A stretch of DNA of 21,802 nucleotides from CAYFHQ01 sp964342805 (GCA_964342805.1 CAYFHQ010000063.1:1-21802); one strand, 5' to 3'. Shown: positions 14,076-21,802, numbered from the stretch's first letter. The notes: generated by a model not told the origin, from the sequence alone. Numbers and translations: made by a program.

Positions 14076-14320
14076 AAGGAGACAGGTTGGCGGGGCAATG
14101 GAAAGTCCTGTCCAATGGAATAGGAACACTAGGCATTGAAGTTTTTAAATATTTGGATAATAGAATAAATACTAGGAATATTGTCATTTGTTTATAGGCA
14201 AGGTCCCACGGGTATTACAAAAAGGACGCATGTATCCGTACATTCAGGACCTAGTTCCAGTCGAAAGTATGTTAGAATATTAAGAAAAAGTAAAAGGCAG
14301 TATGGCAGGGGGGAACGCAT
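14076..14320 (+). other. Long untranslated leader ahead of the chemotaxis receptor
   Basis: If the promoter at 14040-14068 is used, this leader is unusually long. It contains GACAGG (14081-14086) and CCTGTC (14108-14113), which can pair; the upstream CCTGT at 14056-14060 could compete for the same partner but lies before the predicted transcription start. A 13-codon frame (ATG 14098, stop 14139) lies in it. I looked for cyclic-di-GMP, T-box and other common riboswitch cores and found none. The remainder is AT-rich with no gene. Confidence 0.3.
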
Positions 14321-16732
14321 TTGAAGAGTTTAAGAGCAAAAATCATCATACCAGTCGTATTAGTTGTGTTCATCGGGATTGCCGCGTTAACTGGGACTTC
14401 TTACACAAATATGAAGGGACTCATTGAACGCAACGTGGCCAATGAGGCAATTGCGAAGGTTGAAAAACTTAAATCGGCCACTGACGGACAATTGAAGGAA
14501 TGGCAGGCCCAAATCCAAATGTTGGCCTTGGCTGACTTTGTCCGTGAGGAGAACTTCAATAGTCTACAGATCTATAAGAGACGGACAGAAGTCTTTGATG
14601 ATTATTCTGCACTGGCCTTGGTCAACTCGAAAGGCGACTACAGGGCGACCAACAGTACCAAGGGAAATGTGGCAGACCGAGAATACTTCCAAAGGGCTAT
14701 GGAAGACGAACTGGTCATTTCAGATCCAGTGATCTCAAGATATACAGGTACACCCAGTGTCATTATTGCCGCTCCGGTTCAAGACGACTATGGAACCGTA
14801 AAAGCGGTACTGGTGGGTAGTATAGAACTTTCTAGCCTGACAGAAGTGGTTGTCCAAGAGCGCCTTGGCCGAGAAGGTTATGGGGTTATGATTTCCAACG
14901 ACGGAACTTATATTGCCAATCGTGACGCAGACAAGGTCATGAATGACAACCTGGGTGCTGACCAGGGGACAGGCGTTGTACCCATTTTGGAACAAATGCT
15001 CACTGGTGAGTTGGGCCATGATCGCTATGAGGCCAAAGACGACAAAGACCGATTTATCGCTTTCGGTCAGTTAGAAATGACTGACTGGATTGTTGCCATG
15101 ACCGTGGACTACAGTGAGCTCAATGCTCCTGTAATTCGTACAGGTCTGACCTCAGCTGGACTGGGTGCTGCTGTTGTAGCATTGCTGGTATTAGTGGTCT
15201 TCATGGTAGTGGGCCGGGTAGTTAAGCCGGTCAAGGGAATGGTTGAAGTGACAAAGAAGGTTGCAGCAGGCGACCTGACCATAGATGTAGATGTGAAAAC
15301 GGAAGACGAAATTGGGGTTCTTGCCTGTAATTTCAATTTCATGCTCAACAGCATGAGAGACCTCATTAGTGACATGAATGTGGTTGCCGGTCATGTGGAC
15401 ACCTCTGCCCAGCAGTTGAATATGGCGTCTGACGACGCAGGCCGTGTGTCAGAGCAGATCGCAGACACGGTTTCCGAAGTGGCAGAAGGGGCTTCTGAAC
15501 AGGCCCAAGCTTCCCAGGACTCCAGCCAAATGGTCCAGCAATTGATCGACGGTATTGGCCGCATGACAGAGTACGCTGACCAGTCAGACGAACTCATGCA
15601 AGCTGCCAAAAACTCCGTTCAAAGTGGTATTGAAACGGTGGACGAGCAAAAGCAACAAATGACTAATAATAAAGAAGCAACAAATTTGGTAAGCAAGGAC
15701 ATTTCCGCCCTTTACGAGCAGTCCGAAGAGATCAACCGTATTGTGGAAATGATTAAGGGTATAGCCGACCAAACCAACCTCCTAGCCCTAAATGCTTCCA
15801 TTGAAGCGGCCAGAGCTGGTGAGCATGGCCGTGGCTTTGCCGTTGTAGCAGACGAGGTCCGAAAGCTGGCAGAACAGTCTGGGAATGCAACCACTTCGAT
15901 TTCTGAGCAGATTGCCAGTATTAAGGCCGGCATTGAGAAGGTAGTTCGACGGACGGAAGAAGTACAGGAAATCGTTGAAAGCCAGGAAGGTTCTGTGGAA
16001 AAGACCGTTGAAGCCTTTGGCGAAATCTTGGCCGCAGTTGAAACAGTTGGAACTACGGTTCTGGACATGAACAAGGAAGCAGCTGAACTGACTTCTTACT
16101 CCACCGTTGTTGGTGAAAACATTGAAAGCATTGCTTCGATTGCAGAAGAAAATGCAGCCAGTACAGAAGAAGTGTCTGCGTCGACCGAACAGCAGACGGC
16201 TTCTATTCAGGAAATTTCTTCGGCGGCCACTGAAATGGCGGCCCTTTCAGAACAGTTGAAACGTCAAGTTCAGAAGTTTAACATTGAAGGTCGACCGGTC
16301 TATGACAAGAAGGATGGGTCCACCCACGGAACCACCTTTGGTGCTACCGACTCAGGCGACCAGGTAGGGGAAGACCAACAAGCAAACGCTAGGCCTCATG
16401 AAGAAGCTTCTTTCACGGCTGCAAAATCTGATTATGTTGATCCCCAACCTACACCAGAAGAAGTTGTCACAGAAGACCTTTGGGATGTAAGCGCCCTAAC
16501 GGAAGACGACCAGGTCTCACAGATGGCTGACGACCAGGTGGTTGAAGAAGAAACTATCGTGGAAGACACTATGGTAGAAGACACTTCATATGACGAGGAC
16601 CAAGTGACTCAGTCTGAACCAGCCAGTGACACGGAAGAGTGGGCTGAACAAGCAGGTGACGAGGACCAGGAAACCAGCAAGATAACAGGTCCTGATGGGA
16701 TTGCCATCCGTCAGGATGACGACCAAGTCTAG
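14321..16732 (+). CDS. Methyl-accepting chemotaxis protein with dCache sensor and acidic C-terminal tail
   Basis: This transmembrane receptor controls CheA. Order along the 803 residues: membrane helix 7-27; extracellular sensor about 38-270 with dCache-type blocks (YSALALVNSKGDYRATNS, DREYFQRAM, VISDPVISRYTGTPSVIIAA); membrane helix 276-298; HAMP 299-352 (VKPVKGMVEVTKKVAAGDLT); and the helical signalling domain, whose hairpin tip reads ADQTNLLALNASIEAARAGE and then HGRGFAVVADEVRKLAEQSG. Such sensors often bind amino acids or other small organics; the ligand is unknown. Residues from about 655 to the end form a long, strongly acidic, disordered-looking tail with repeated DQV motifs, unusual for the family. 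The start is a TTG with AGGGGGG 8 bases upstream; no better start exists. No che or fla gene adjoins it and no terminator follows before the next promoter. Confidence 0.95.
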   Translation: MKSLRAKIIIPVVLVVFIGIAALTGTSYTNMKGLIERNVANEAIAKVEKLKSATDGQLKEWQAQIQMLALADFVREENFNSLQIYKRRTEVFDDYSALALVNSKGDYRATNSTKGNVADREYFQRAMEDELVISDPVISRYTGTPSVIIAAPVQDDYGTVKAVLVGSIELSSLTEVVVQERLGREGYGVMISNDGTYIANRDADKVMNDNLGADQGTGVVPILEQMLTGELGHDRYEAKDDKDRFIAFGQLEMTDWIVAMTVDYSELNAPVIRTGLTSAGLGAAVVALLVLVVFMVVGRVVKPVKGMVEVTKKVAAGDLTIDVDVKTEDEIGVLACNFNFMLNSMRDLISDMNVVAGHVDTSAQQLNMASDDAGRVSEQIADTVSEVAEGASEQAQASQDSSQMVQQLIDGIGRMTEYADQSDELMQAAKNSVQSGIETVDEQKQQMTNNKEATNLVSKDISALYEQSEEINRIVEMIKGIADQTNLLALNASIEAARAGEHGRGFAVVADEVRKLAEQSGNATTSISEQIASIKAGIEKVVRRTEEVQEIVESQEGSVEKTVEAFGEILAAVETVGTTVLDMNKEAAELTSYSTVVGENIESIASIAEENAASTEEVSASTEQQTASIQEISSAATEMAALSEQLKRQVQKFNIEGRPVYDKKDGSTHGTTFGATDSGDQVGEDQQANARPHEEASFTAAKSDYVDPQPTPEEVVTEDLWDVSALTEDDQVSQMADDQVVEEETIVEDTMVEDTSYDEDQVTQSEPASDTEEWAEQAGDEDQETSKITGPDGIAIRQDDDQV

Positions 16733-16735
16733 GGC

Positions 16736-16764
16736 TTGATAAAGACCCATGTTTATGGTACATT
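16736..16764 (+). promoter_or_regulatory. Promoter of the cysS operon
   Basis: TTGATA (16736-16741) and TACATT (16759-16764) have an ideal 17-base spacer. They begin four bases after the receptor stop codon and place the transcript start near the 5' end of the T-box leader. Confidence 0.6.
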
Positions 16765-16771
16765 GTACACA

Positions 16772-17026
16772 ATAAAGTGGCTTTGAGTGGGAGAGTAGGA
16801 TCTAGGCGGCGCAACACGTAAGTGGAAGAGAAGGGAAATCATCGGCTGGAAGTTTCCCTGCGGCTAATTGATTTGAAGTGCACCCATGAGCTGTTGAAAC
16901 GAACGGTGAATCTCAGTAGTTTGAACCGGTTGACCCCGTTATAGGTCACTTGAGTGAGGCGCAAGATTTGTGTCTTTAGCAAAGTGGAACCGCAGACCCC
17001 TGCCTTTGTTTGGTAGGGGTTTTTTA
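16772..17026 (+). promoter_or_regulatory. T-box leader sensing uncharged tRNA-Cys
   Basis: The leader carries the conserved T-box bulge sequence AAAGTGGAACCGC (16981-16993). Its UGGA can pair with the UCCA 3' end of uncharged tRNA-Cys, which has U73. A TGC codon at 16879-16881 in TTTGAAGTGCACCC has the context of the specifier loop and codes for cysteine. A terminator follows (16996-17026), so uncharged tRNA-Cys should favour antitermination and raise expression of cysS and the genes behind it. The region between the two landmarks should hold stems II and III; their exact boundaries are not resolved by eye. Confidence 0.92.
16996..17026 (+). terminator. Regulated terminator of the T-box leader
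   Basis: CCCCTGCC (16997-17004) pairs with GGTAGGGG (17012-17019), followed by a T run. Its 5' arm directly follows the T-box sequence, as needed for mutually exclusive antiterminator folding. Confidence 0.9.
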
Positions 17027-17102
17027 TTGTATATGATGTGCTGGCTGCAAGGGAAAAGGGGGCAGCCGCAGGTTAAAGAGATGAGTGAAAGGAGAGACAT
17101 GC

Positions 17103-18500
17103 ATGAAACTGTACAATAGCCTGACGCGACAGAAGGAAGACTTTATTCCCATTACGCCTGGTGAGGTGAAAATGTATGTCTGCGGACCGACTGTATATAA
17201 CTACTTTCATATAGGAAACGCACGACCATTTATCATGTTCGACGCCCTGCGTCGTTATTTGGAATACAGAGAATTCAAGGTAACCTACGTTCAAAACTTC
17301 ACTGACGTGGATGACAAGATCATCAAAAAGGCCCAAGAAGAAAGTGTAGAGTCCACTGTGATCAGTGAACGCTATATTGACGAGTACTTCAAGGACGCCG
17401 ACCAACTGGGCATCCACCGGGCGACCATCCACCCCAAGGTGACGGAAACCATGGACGAGATCATTGCCTATATTGGTGTCCTCATTGAAAAGGGATACGC
17501 TTATTCAGTCGATGGGGATGTATACTTTGACACCAAGGCCTTCGAAAAGTACGGCAAGCTGTCAGGTCAAAACCTTGATGAGCTGGAACTGGGTGCCCGC
17601 ATTGACGTGGATTCCCGGAAAAAGCACCCGTCTGACTTCACCCTATGGAAAAAGAAGAAGGACGGCGAACCCTACTGGACAAGTCCGTGGAGTGATGGTC
17701 GCCCAGGTTGGCACATTGAGTGCTCTGTAATGAGCACCAAGTTCCTCGGGGAGACCATTGATATTCACGCCGGTGGACAGGACCTGATCTTCCCCCACCA
17801 CGAAAATGAAATTGCCCAGTCAGAAGCTTATTCTGGCAAGAAATATGTGAACTACTGGCTACACAATGGCTATATCAATATCAACAACGAAAAGATGTCC
17901 AAGTCCAAGAATAATTTCTTTACGGTAAGGGACATCCTAGAAGATTTTGATTCTGAAGTTGTCCGCTTCTTCATGTTGTCTGCCCACTACCGGAATCCAG
18001 TGAATTTCAGCCGTGAGCTGATTGAGTCTGCAGGTAATGGCCTAGAGCGACTCTACAATGCCAAGGAAAACCTGGAGTACCTGAAGGAACACGCGTCATA
18101 TGACCGTTTCTTGGAGGGTGAAAAGGAGATCGTAGACCAGCTGGAAAGTCACCGGGAAAAGTTTATTGCTTCCATGGACGACGACATGAATACAGCTGAT
18201 GCGATCGCGGCGATCTTCGAATTGGTCCGTGACCTGAACACCCACGTTTCAGAGCAGTCATCTGCAGCCCTCATTGAAGTGGGGCAGAACTTGTTGGTGG
18301 AACTGACGGCAGTATTGGGTCTACTGGGCAGAGAAAAGGACAATATTGATGCTGAAATCGAAGCCTTGATTGAACAGCGACAAACGGCTAGAACAGAAAA
18401 GAACTGGGCGGAGTCCGACAGAATTCGAGACGAACTCAAAGCACGAGGAATCCAATTGGAAGACACGCCGTCAGGAGTGAAATGGTCTTGGGTGAAATAA
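17103..18500 (+). CDS. cysS: Cysteinyl-tRNA synthetase
   Basis: This class I synthetase charges tRNA-Cys. The 465-residue protein starts MKLYNSLTRQKEDF. It shows the zinc/cysteine site Cys27 in YVCGPTVYNYFHIGNARPF (which includes the HIGH motif as HIGN), WHIECSVMS, FPHHENEIAQSEA with further zinc ligands, and KMSKSKNNF. The C-terminal domain is complete. The start at 17103 is chosen because AAAGGAG lies 8 bases upstream; the GTG at 17085 overlaps that site. It is controlled by the cysteine T-box. Its stop overlaps the mrnC start (TAATG), so the operon continues. Confidence 0.97.
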   Translation: MKLYNSLTRQKEDFIPITPGEVKMYVCGPTVYNYFHIGNARPFIMFDALRRYLEYREFKVTYVQNFTDVDDKIIKKAQEESVESTVISERYIDEYFKDADQLGIHRATIHPKVTETMDEIIAYIGVLIEKGYAYSVDGDVYFDTKAFEKYGKLSGQNLDELELGARIDVDSRKKHPSDFTLWKKKKDGEPYWTSPWSDGRPGWHIECSVMSTKFLGETIDIHAGGQDLIFPHHENEIAQSEAYSGKKYVNYWLHNGYININNEKMSKSKNNFFTVRDILEDFDSEVVRFFMLSAHYRNPVNFSRELIESAGNGLERLYNAKENLEYLKEHASYDRFLEGEKEIVDQLESHREKFIASMDDDMNTADAIAAIFELVRDLNTHVSEQSSAALIEVGQNLLVELTAVLGLLGREKDNIDAEIEALIEQRQTARTEKNWAESDRIRDELKARGIQLEDTPSGVKWSWVK

Positions 18501-18952
18501 TGGATAAGCTCAAAATCGCATCTCTCATGGGTCTTGAACCGATGAATGAGCAGGAAATTCGGATGATGAATCCCATTCAGCAGGCCTACCTGGGAGACGC
18601 TGTTTATGAGTTGTATGTTAGAACCTACATCCTTCATACCATGAAGGGGTCGGTGAACGAGTTGAATAAAAAGGCGGTCCAGTATGTGAAGGCCACTTCC
18701 CAAGCGAAGATGGTTTACGGCCTGGAGTCGTTTTTGACCGATGATGAAAAAGCGCGCATTCGTAGGGGGCGGAACCAGAAATCCATTTCCGTTCCCAAGA
18801 ATGCTTCCATGAGCGACTACCGCTATGCAACCGGTTTTGAGGCCATGATTGGGTGGCTATACCTGAACGGTGATGTGGAGCGGATCGGTGAAATTGTGCG
18901 GGCGGGTATTGCCTGCTTGGATGAACTGGCTGCGCAGTCGGAAGGGAAGTAG
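18500..18952 (+). CDS. mrnC: Mini-ribonuclease III (23S rRNA maturation)
   Basis: This 150-residue RNase III-like dimeric nuclease lacks the double-stranded RNA-binding domain and trims the ends of 23S precursor rRNA in Firmicutes. The catalytic block is QQAYLGDAVYELYVRTYIL, with Asp33 as the metal ligand; the second acidic block is ATGFEAMIGWLYLNGD. RRGRNQKSISVPKNAS is the conserved basic loop that contacts RNA. The start ATG shares its first base with the cysS stop, so translational coupling is likely. The order cysS-mrnC is conserved in Firmicutes. The earlier GTG at 18482 inside cysS is not needed. Confidence 0.95.
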   Translation: MDKLKIASLMGLEPMNEQEIRMMNPIQQAYLGDAVYELYVRTYILHTMKGSVNELNKKAVQYVKATSQAKMVYGLESFLTDDEKARIRRGRNQKSISVPKNASMSDYRYATGFEAMIGWLYLNGDVERIGEIVRAGIACLDELAAQSEGK

Positions 18953-18955
18953 GTC

Positions 18956-19276
18956 ATGAACAAGCGTGAGAAAATCTACAGCATTGGTATAGCGGTACTC
19001 CTGGTTGTCTTAGTGGTTAAGTCTTTTGTGTTAGACCCTTATACGCCTCAGGGGGCCAGTGAAGAGAGCTTTTACCAATGGACGACCAACCAAATGGCAA
19101 CTGAGTATGACAGCGTTTTGTTTACCTCTAACGTTTTAGTCAACCGGATAGTGGACATTGGTGAAAAAGAGGAAGAGGGGGTCACCCTTTATGTGGCCAA
19201 GATCCGTCGTTATGTGGCGGGAGTTCTTCCTTACAAAGAAGTCTATATTAAAGAAGACAAGGACAAGTTTCAATAG
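18956..19276 (+). CDS. Small membrane-anchored hypothetical protein
   Basis: The 106-residue product is MNKREKIYSIGIAVLLVVLV followed by VKSFVLDPYTPQ and a globular part with RRYVAGVLPYKEVYI. One N-terminal hydrophobic helix (about 9-26) with positive residues in front predicts N-in anchoring, with the rest outside the membrane. I recognise a similar short ORF from other Clostridia between mrnC and thyX but know no function. It starts 3 bases after the mrnC stop, with GGAAGGG just before, and thyX follows 10 bases later, so it belongs to the cysS transcription unit. Confidence 0.72.
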   Translation: MNKREKIYSIGIAVLLVVLVVKSFVLDPYTPQGASEESFYQWTTNQMATEYDSVLFTSNVLVNRIVDIGEKEEEGVTLYVAKIRRYVAGVLPYKEVYIKEDKDKFQ

Positions 19277-19286
19277 GGGGTAGACC

Positions 19287-20045
19287 ATGAAAGTTGAACT
19301 CTTAACCTACACGCCTGACCCAGAACGGTATGTGGCAGCAGCTGCAAAGTTGTGTTATTCCCCGTCTGGTGTGGCAGATATAGCAGGTGGCCTAACCGAT
19401 GAAGAGGTAGACCGCTTCCTGGGAACGCTGATGGACCTGGGTCACCAGTCTCCCATTGAACATGTCTCCTATACCTTTGGTGTAGAAGGGGTGAGCCGTG
19501 TATTGACCCACCAACTTGTGCGTCACCGCCTGGCTTCTTACTCCCAACAGTCCCAGCGCTATGTTCGCCTGGACGCTTTTGAGTATATTACACCCCCAAT
19601 GATCGCCGAGGACCCTGAAGCCAAGGCAATTTTTGATGAAGCCATGGCAGCCGACCAACGGTCCTACGACCAGTTGACAGACCGCCTGTTTACCAAATAT
19701 TTTGAAGCCTATAGGGCCCAGGGGGGAAAAGAAAAAAGAGCTAAGAGCATGGCTGAGAAAAAGGCCATTGAGGACGCTCGATTTGTCTTCCCCAATGCGT
19801 GTGAAACCAAGATTGTTGCAACCATGAATGCCCGGACCCTCCAGCACTTTTTTGCCCACAGGTGCTGTGAACGAGCCCAATGGGAAATCAGGGACATGGC
19901 CACAGAAATGTTGCGGCAAGTGAAGGATGTTTCCCCTATTTTGTTTAAACACGCAGGACCTGGCTGTGTTCGCGGCAAGTGTCCAGAGGGTAAAATGACT
20001 TGTGGAAAAGCCAGCCAAGTGAAGGCATTTTTCTCAGAACTCTAG
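19287..20045 (+). CDS. thyX: Flavin-dependent thymidylate synthase
   Basis: ThyX makes dTMP from dUMP using FAD, NADPH and methylene-tetrahydrofolate. The 252-residue protein has the signature RHRx7S as RHRLASYSQQSQR (79-91), preceded by HQSPIEHVSYTFGVEGVSR and followed by ARFVFPNACETKI and NARTLQHFFAHRCCERAQWE. The C-terminal end has a cysteine-containing motif (GCVRGKCPEGKMTCGK) that I recall from clostridial ThyX. The start is supported by AGGGGG 8 bases upstream. It lies in the cysS-mrnC-rlmB operon. No thyA is seen here. Confidence 0.97.
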   Translation: MKVELLTYTPDPERYVAAAAKLCYSPSGVADIAGGLTDEEVDRFLGTLMDLGHQSPIEHVSYTFGVEGVSRVLTHQLVRHRLASYSQQSQRYVRLDAFEYITPPMIAEDPEAKAIFDEAMAADQRSYDQLTDRLFTKYFEAYRAQGGKEKRAKSMAEKKAIEDARFVFPNACETKIVATMNARTLQHFFAHRCCERAQWEIRDMATEMLRQVKDVSPILFKHAGPGCVRGKCPEGKMTCGKASQVKAFFSEL

Positions 20046-20053
20046 GAGTAATC

Positions 20054-20815
20054 ATGAAGGATCAAAAAGAAAAAAACGTGAATCAGGACACCATTGAAGG
20101 CCGGAATCCAGTCATGGAGGCCTTGAAGTCCGAGAGACCCATTAATAAATTGATTGTAACAAAAGGCAAGACGGAAGGTCCGCTCAACCGCATCATAGCG
20201 GAAGCGAAAAAGCGACAAATTCCAGTCCAGTTTGTTGACCGTAAAAAGATCGATGTCATGTCCACGTCGGACAACCACCAGGGTGTGATTGCCTATGTGG
20301 CGGCATATGAGTATGCTGACCTGGACCAGGTCCTTGCTAGCGTAGCAGCAAAAGGGGAAAAACCCTACTTTATTATTTGTGACGGGATTTCTGACCCCCA
20401 TAATCTAGGGTCTATTTTGCGAACTGCAGACGCAACGGGTGCCCATGGGGTCATCATCCCCAAGCGCCGAGCGGTGGGCCTAACGTCTATTGTTGCCAAG
20501 ACCAGTGCTGGGGCCATTGAGTATGTCCCTGTGTGCCGGGTGTCCAACCTGGTTCGAGCCATTGAAACCCTCAAGGAAAATGGGGCCTGGATTGTAGGTG
20601 CAGACATGGACGGCGACCGCCTTCATTTTGAAGCAGACATGAAGGGTGGCATTGGTATCGTAGTGGGTGCAGAGGGCGAAGGGATCAGCCGTTTGGTGAA
20701 AGAACACTGTGACTTCTTGGTGCAAATTCCAATGAAGGGTGGCGTTTCTTCATTAAATGCCTCTGTGGCTGCGTCTATTCTCATGTATGAAGTTGTACGC
20801 CAGAACCACCAATAG
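20054..20815 (+). CDS. rlmB: 23S rRNA (guanosine-2251-2'-O)-methyltransferase, SpoU family
   Basis: This SPOUT-superfamily enzyme methylates the ribose of G2251 in the 23S peptidyl-transferase P loop. The N-terminal substrate-binding domain is residues 11-95 (TIEGRNPVMEAL at the start). The catalytic trefoil-knot domain contains DGISDPHNLGSILRTADATG (110-129), IVVGAEGEGISRL (202-214) and IPMKGGVSSLNASVAASILM (225-244), the three SpoU motifs. At 253 residues it is typical. The start at 20054 is chosen by the AGGAG 7 bases upstream; the longer frame would overlap thyX. It is the last gene of the cysS transcription unit; no clear terminator follows. Confidence 0.95.
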   Translation: MKDQKEKNVNQDTIEGRNPVMEALKSERPINKLIVTKGKTEGPLNRIIAEAKKRQIPVQFVDRKKIDVMSTSDNHQGVIAYVAAYEYADLDQVLASVAAKGEKPYFIICDGISDPHNLGSILRTADATGAHGVIIPKRRAVGLTSIVAKTSAGAIEYVPVCRVSNLVRAIETLKENGAWIVGADMDGDRLHFEADMKGGIGIVVGAEGEGISRLVKEHCDFLVQIPMKGGVSSLNASVAASILMYEVVRQNHQ

Positions 20816-20884
20816 GGTATAGTTTAGCAGGATGACAATACACTTGAAATCCTTGAAAAATGGAGAAAAGAGGAACTGTAATCC

Positions 20885-20914
20885 TTGACTTGGGAAGTTT
20901 CCTTGCGTTATAAT
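20885..20914 (+). promoter_or_regulatory. Sigma-A promoter of sigH
   Basis: TTGACT (20885-20890) and a perfect TATAAT (20909-20914) are separated by 18 bases, 49 bp upstream of the sigH ATG. It is the best sigma-A-type sequence in the window. Confidence 0.75.
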
Positions 20915-20963
20915 ATGCCTAGGCTTTGAAAGCAAGTCACAGGAAGGGTCAGAGGTGATTGCC

Positions 20964-21605
20964 ATGGAACCTGCTGTTCAAGTGTACGAGAGAACAACAT
21001 ATGAGAATCTTCCAGAGGAACATGTTGTTGCGGTTGCACGGGATGGCGATTCAAGAGCGCAAGAATTTCTGATCAAAAAGTACAAGAATTTTGTTCGTGC
21101 CAAAGCACGATCCTATTTTCTCATCGGCGCGGATCGAGAGGATATTATTCAGGAAGGGATGATCGGGCTTTTTAAAGCCATTCGAGACTTCCAACCGGAG
21201 AAAATTTCTTCTTTCCGGGCTTTTGCTGAGTTGTGTATTACCCGGCAGATTATCACGGCTATAAAGACGGCTACCCGTCAAAAACATATTCCCCTCAATT
21301 CGTACGTTTCTTTAAATAAGCCGATTTACGACGAGGAGTCAGAGCGGACACTTTTAGATGTGCTAGCTGGACGACGGAATATGGACCCACAAGAATTGCT
21401 GATCTCTAGGGAAGAGGTTCATCATATAGAAACAAAGATCGGGGAGATCCTGTCCGATTTGGAAATGAAAGTATTGATGTTTTATCTTCAAGGGAAATCC
21501 TATCAGGAGATCGCAGTTGAGCTGGACCGGCATGTGAAGTCTATCGATAATGCACTGCAGCGAATTAAAAGGAAATTGGAGCGCTTCTTAGAAGTGCGCA
21601 ATTAG
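20964..21605 (+). CDS. sigH: RNA polymerase sigma-H factor
   Basis: This sigma-70-family factor drives transition-state and early sporulation transcription in Bacillus and Clostridia. The 213-residue product carries region 2 (YKNFVRAKARSYFLIGADRE, DIIQEGMIGLFKAIRDF, AFAELCITRQIITAIKTATR) and region 4 (LSDLEMKVLMFYLQGKSYQE…RHVKSIDNALQRIKRKLERF). These are close to Bacillus subtilis SigH. Both ATG 20964 (GAGGTGA, 6 bases upstream) and GTG 20955 (AGGAAGGG upstream) are usable starts, differing by three residues; I prefer the ATG. It is transcribed from its own strong promoter and followed by tRNA-Thr and tuf, a familiar clostridial order. Its presence fits a spore-forming lineage but does not prove sporulation. 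Confidence 0.96.
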   Translation: MEPAVQVYERTTYENLPEEHVVAVARDGDSRAQEFLIKKYKNFVRAKARSYFLIGADREDIIQEGMIGLFKAIRDFQPEKISSFRAFAELCITRQIITAIKTATRQKHIPLNSYVSLNKPIYDEESERTLLDVLAGRRNMDPQELLISREEVHHIETKIGEILSDLEMKVLMFYLQGKSYQEIAVELDRHVKSIDNALQRIKRKLERFLEVRN

Positions 21606-21623
21606 TCACTTAGACACATACAT

Positions 21624-21700
21624 GCCCACGTAGCTCAGTAGGTTAGAGTGTCGCCTTGGTAAGGCGGAGGTCGGCGGTTCAAATCCGCTCGTGGGCTCCA
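21624..21700 (+). tRNA. tRNA-Thr (anticodon GGU)
   Basis: All four arms fold: acceptor GCCCACG/CGTGGGC, D stem GCTC/GAGT, anticodon stem TCGCC/GGCGG with loop TTGGTAA (anticodon GGT), and T arm GGCGG-TTCAAAT-CCGCT. The discriminator is T and CCA is encoded at 21698-21700. It lies between sigH and tuf. Confidence 0.97.
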
Positions 21701-21747
21701 TTATTTAAGTATGGAGCACTAAGTTTACATAAGGGAGGAAAAGCAAG

Positions 21748-21802
21748 ATGGCTAAGGCTAAATTTGAACGTAATAAGCCGCACGTAAATATCGGTACTAT
21801 CG
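21748..21802 (+). CDS. tuf: Elongation factor Tu, N-terminal fragment (cut by window end)
   Basis: The frame reads MAKAKFERNKPHVNIGTI, the N-terminus of EF-Tu up to the point just before the GHVDHGKTT GTP-binding loop. AGGGAGGA stands 10 bases upstream. EF-Tu delivers aminoacyl-tRNA to the ribosome. The gene continues beyond the right edge. The 47 bases between the tRNA and the ATG show no promoter or terminator, so tuf may be transcribed together with tRNA-Thr. Confidence 0.95.
   Translation, partial: MAKAKFERNKPHVNIGTI

Noticed and set aside
13962..14320. Cyclic-di-GMP riboswitch ahead of the chemotaxis receptor
   Set aside because: The GGTTGGCGGGGCAATGG stretch looked suggestive, but the required GCAAAGCC-type core and tetraloop receptor pairing are missing.
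19392..20018. 208-codon minus-strand ORF opposite thyX
   Set aside because: It is a shadow of thyX; no start signal or family match.

Overview
The window looks like the chromosome of an anaerobic, low-G+C-lineage Firmicute of class Clostridia, with a base composition near 50% G+C. The evidence is the cysS-mrnC-thyX-rlmB-sigH-tRNA-Thr-tuf order, a cysteine T-box, strong AGGAGG-type ribosome binding sites, use of TTG/GTG starts, ThyX instead of ThyA, a Clostridium kluyveri-like 4-hydroxybutyrate dehydrogenase, and a second RsmH with the N-terminal extension I associate with Clostridia. I cannot name a genus safely.

Left edge (1-1235): an AT-richer scar zone. It holds what looks like the end of an insertion sequence abutting the C-terminal remnant of a serine recombinase. 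Small unrecognised ORFs follow (one apparently frameshifted), then an ORF that runs through a perfect 25-bp inverted repeat. 1236-2678: an AzgA/PbuG-type purine permease on the minus strand, whose natural reading frame carries an in-frame TAG seven codons after the only upstream ATG. Its upstream region has two copies of a 17-bp dyad. 3056-6566: a GNAT acetyltransferase, an SF0329-like protein and an RsmH paralog (apparent two-gene unit), and a small P-loop protein.

6649-10300: metabolic genes, namely D-serine ammonia-lyase and 4-hydroxybutyrate dehydrogenase on the minus strand and a PhzF-family isomerase on the plus strand. 10352-11283: a DUF427 protein, a roughly 150-bp repeat element sitting between two copies of one terminator hairpin, and a cytochrome-b5-like lipoprotein gene broken by a one-base deletion. 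11513-12202: an exported helical protein.

12438-21802: housekeeping, all on the plus strand. It contains gltX; a large chemotaxis receptor with a long acidic tail; a promoter and cysteine T-box controlling cysS-mrnC-small membrane protein-thyX-rlmB; sigH from its own promoter; tRNA-Thr(GGU); and the start of tuf. This block links aminoacylation, ribosome maturation (MrnC, RlmB, and RsmH elsewhere), dTMP synthesis and the transition-state sigma factor.

I found no CRISPR array, intact prophage or recognisable defence island. The most notable signals are small: broken genes, a repeat family linked to terminators, a paired operator-like dyad and a possible leader RNA. I do not claim a new multi-gene system.
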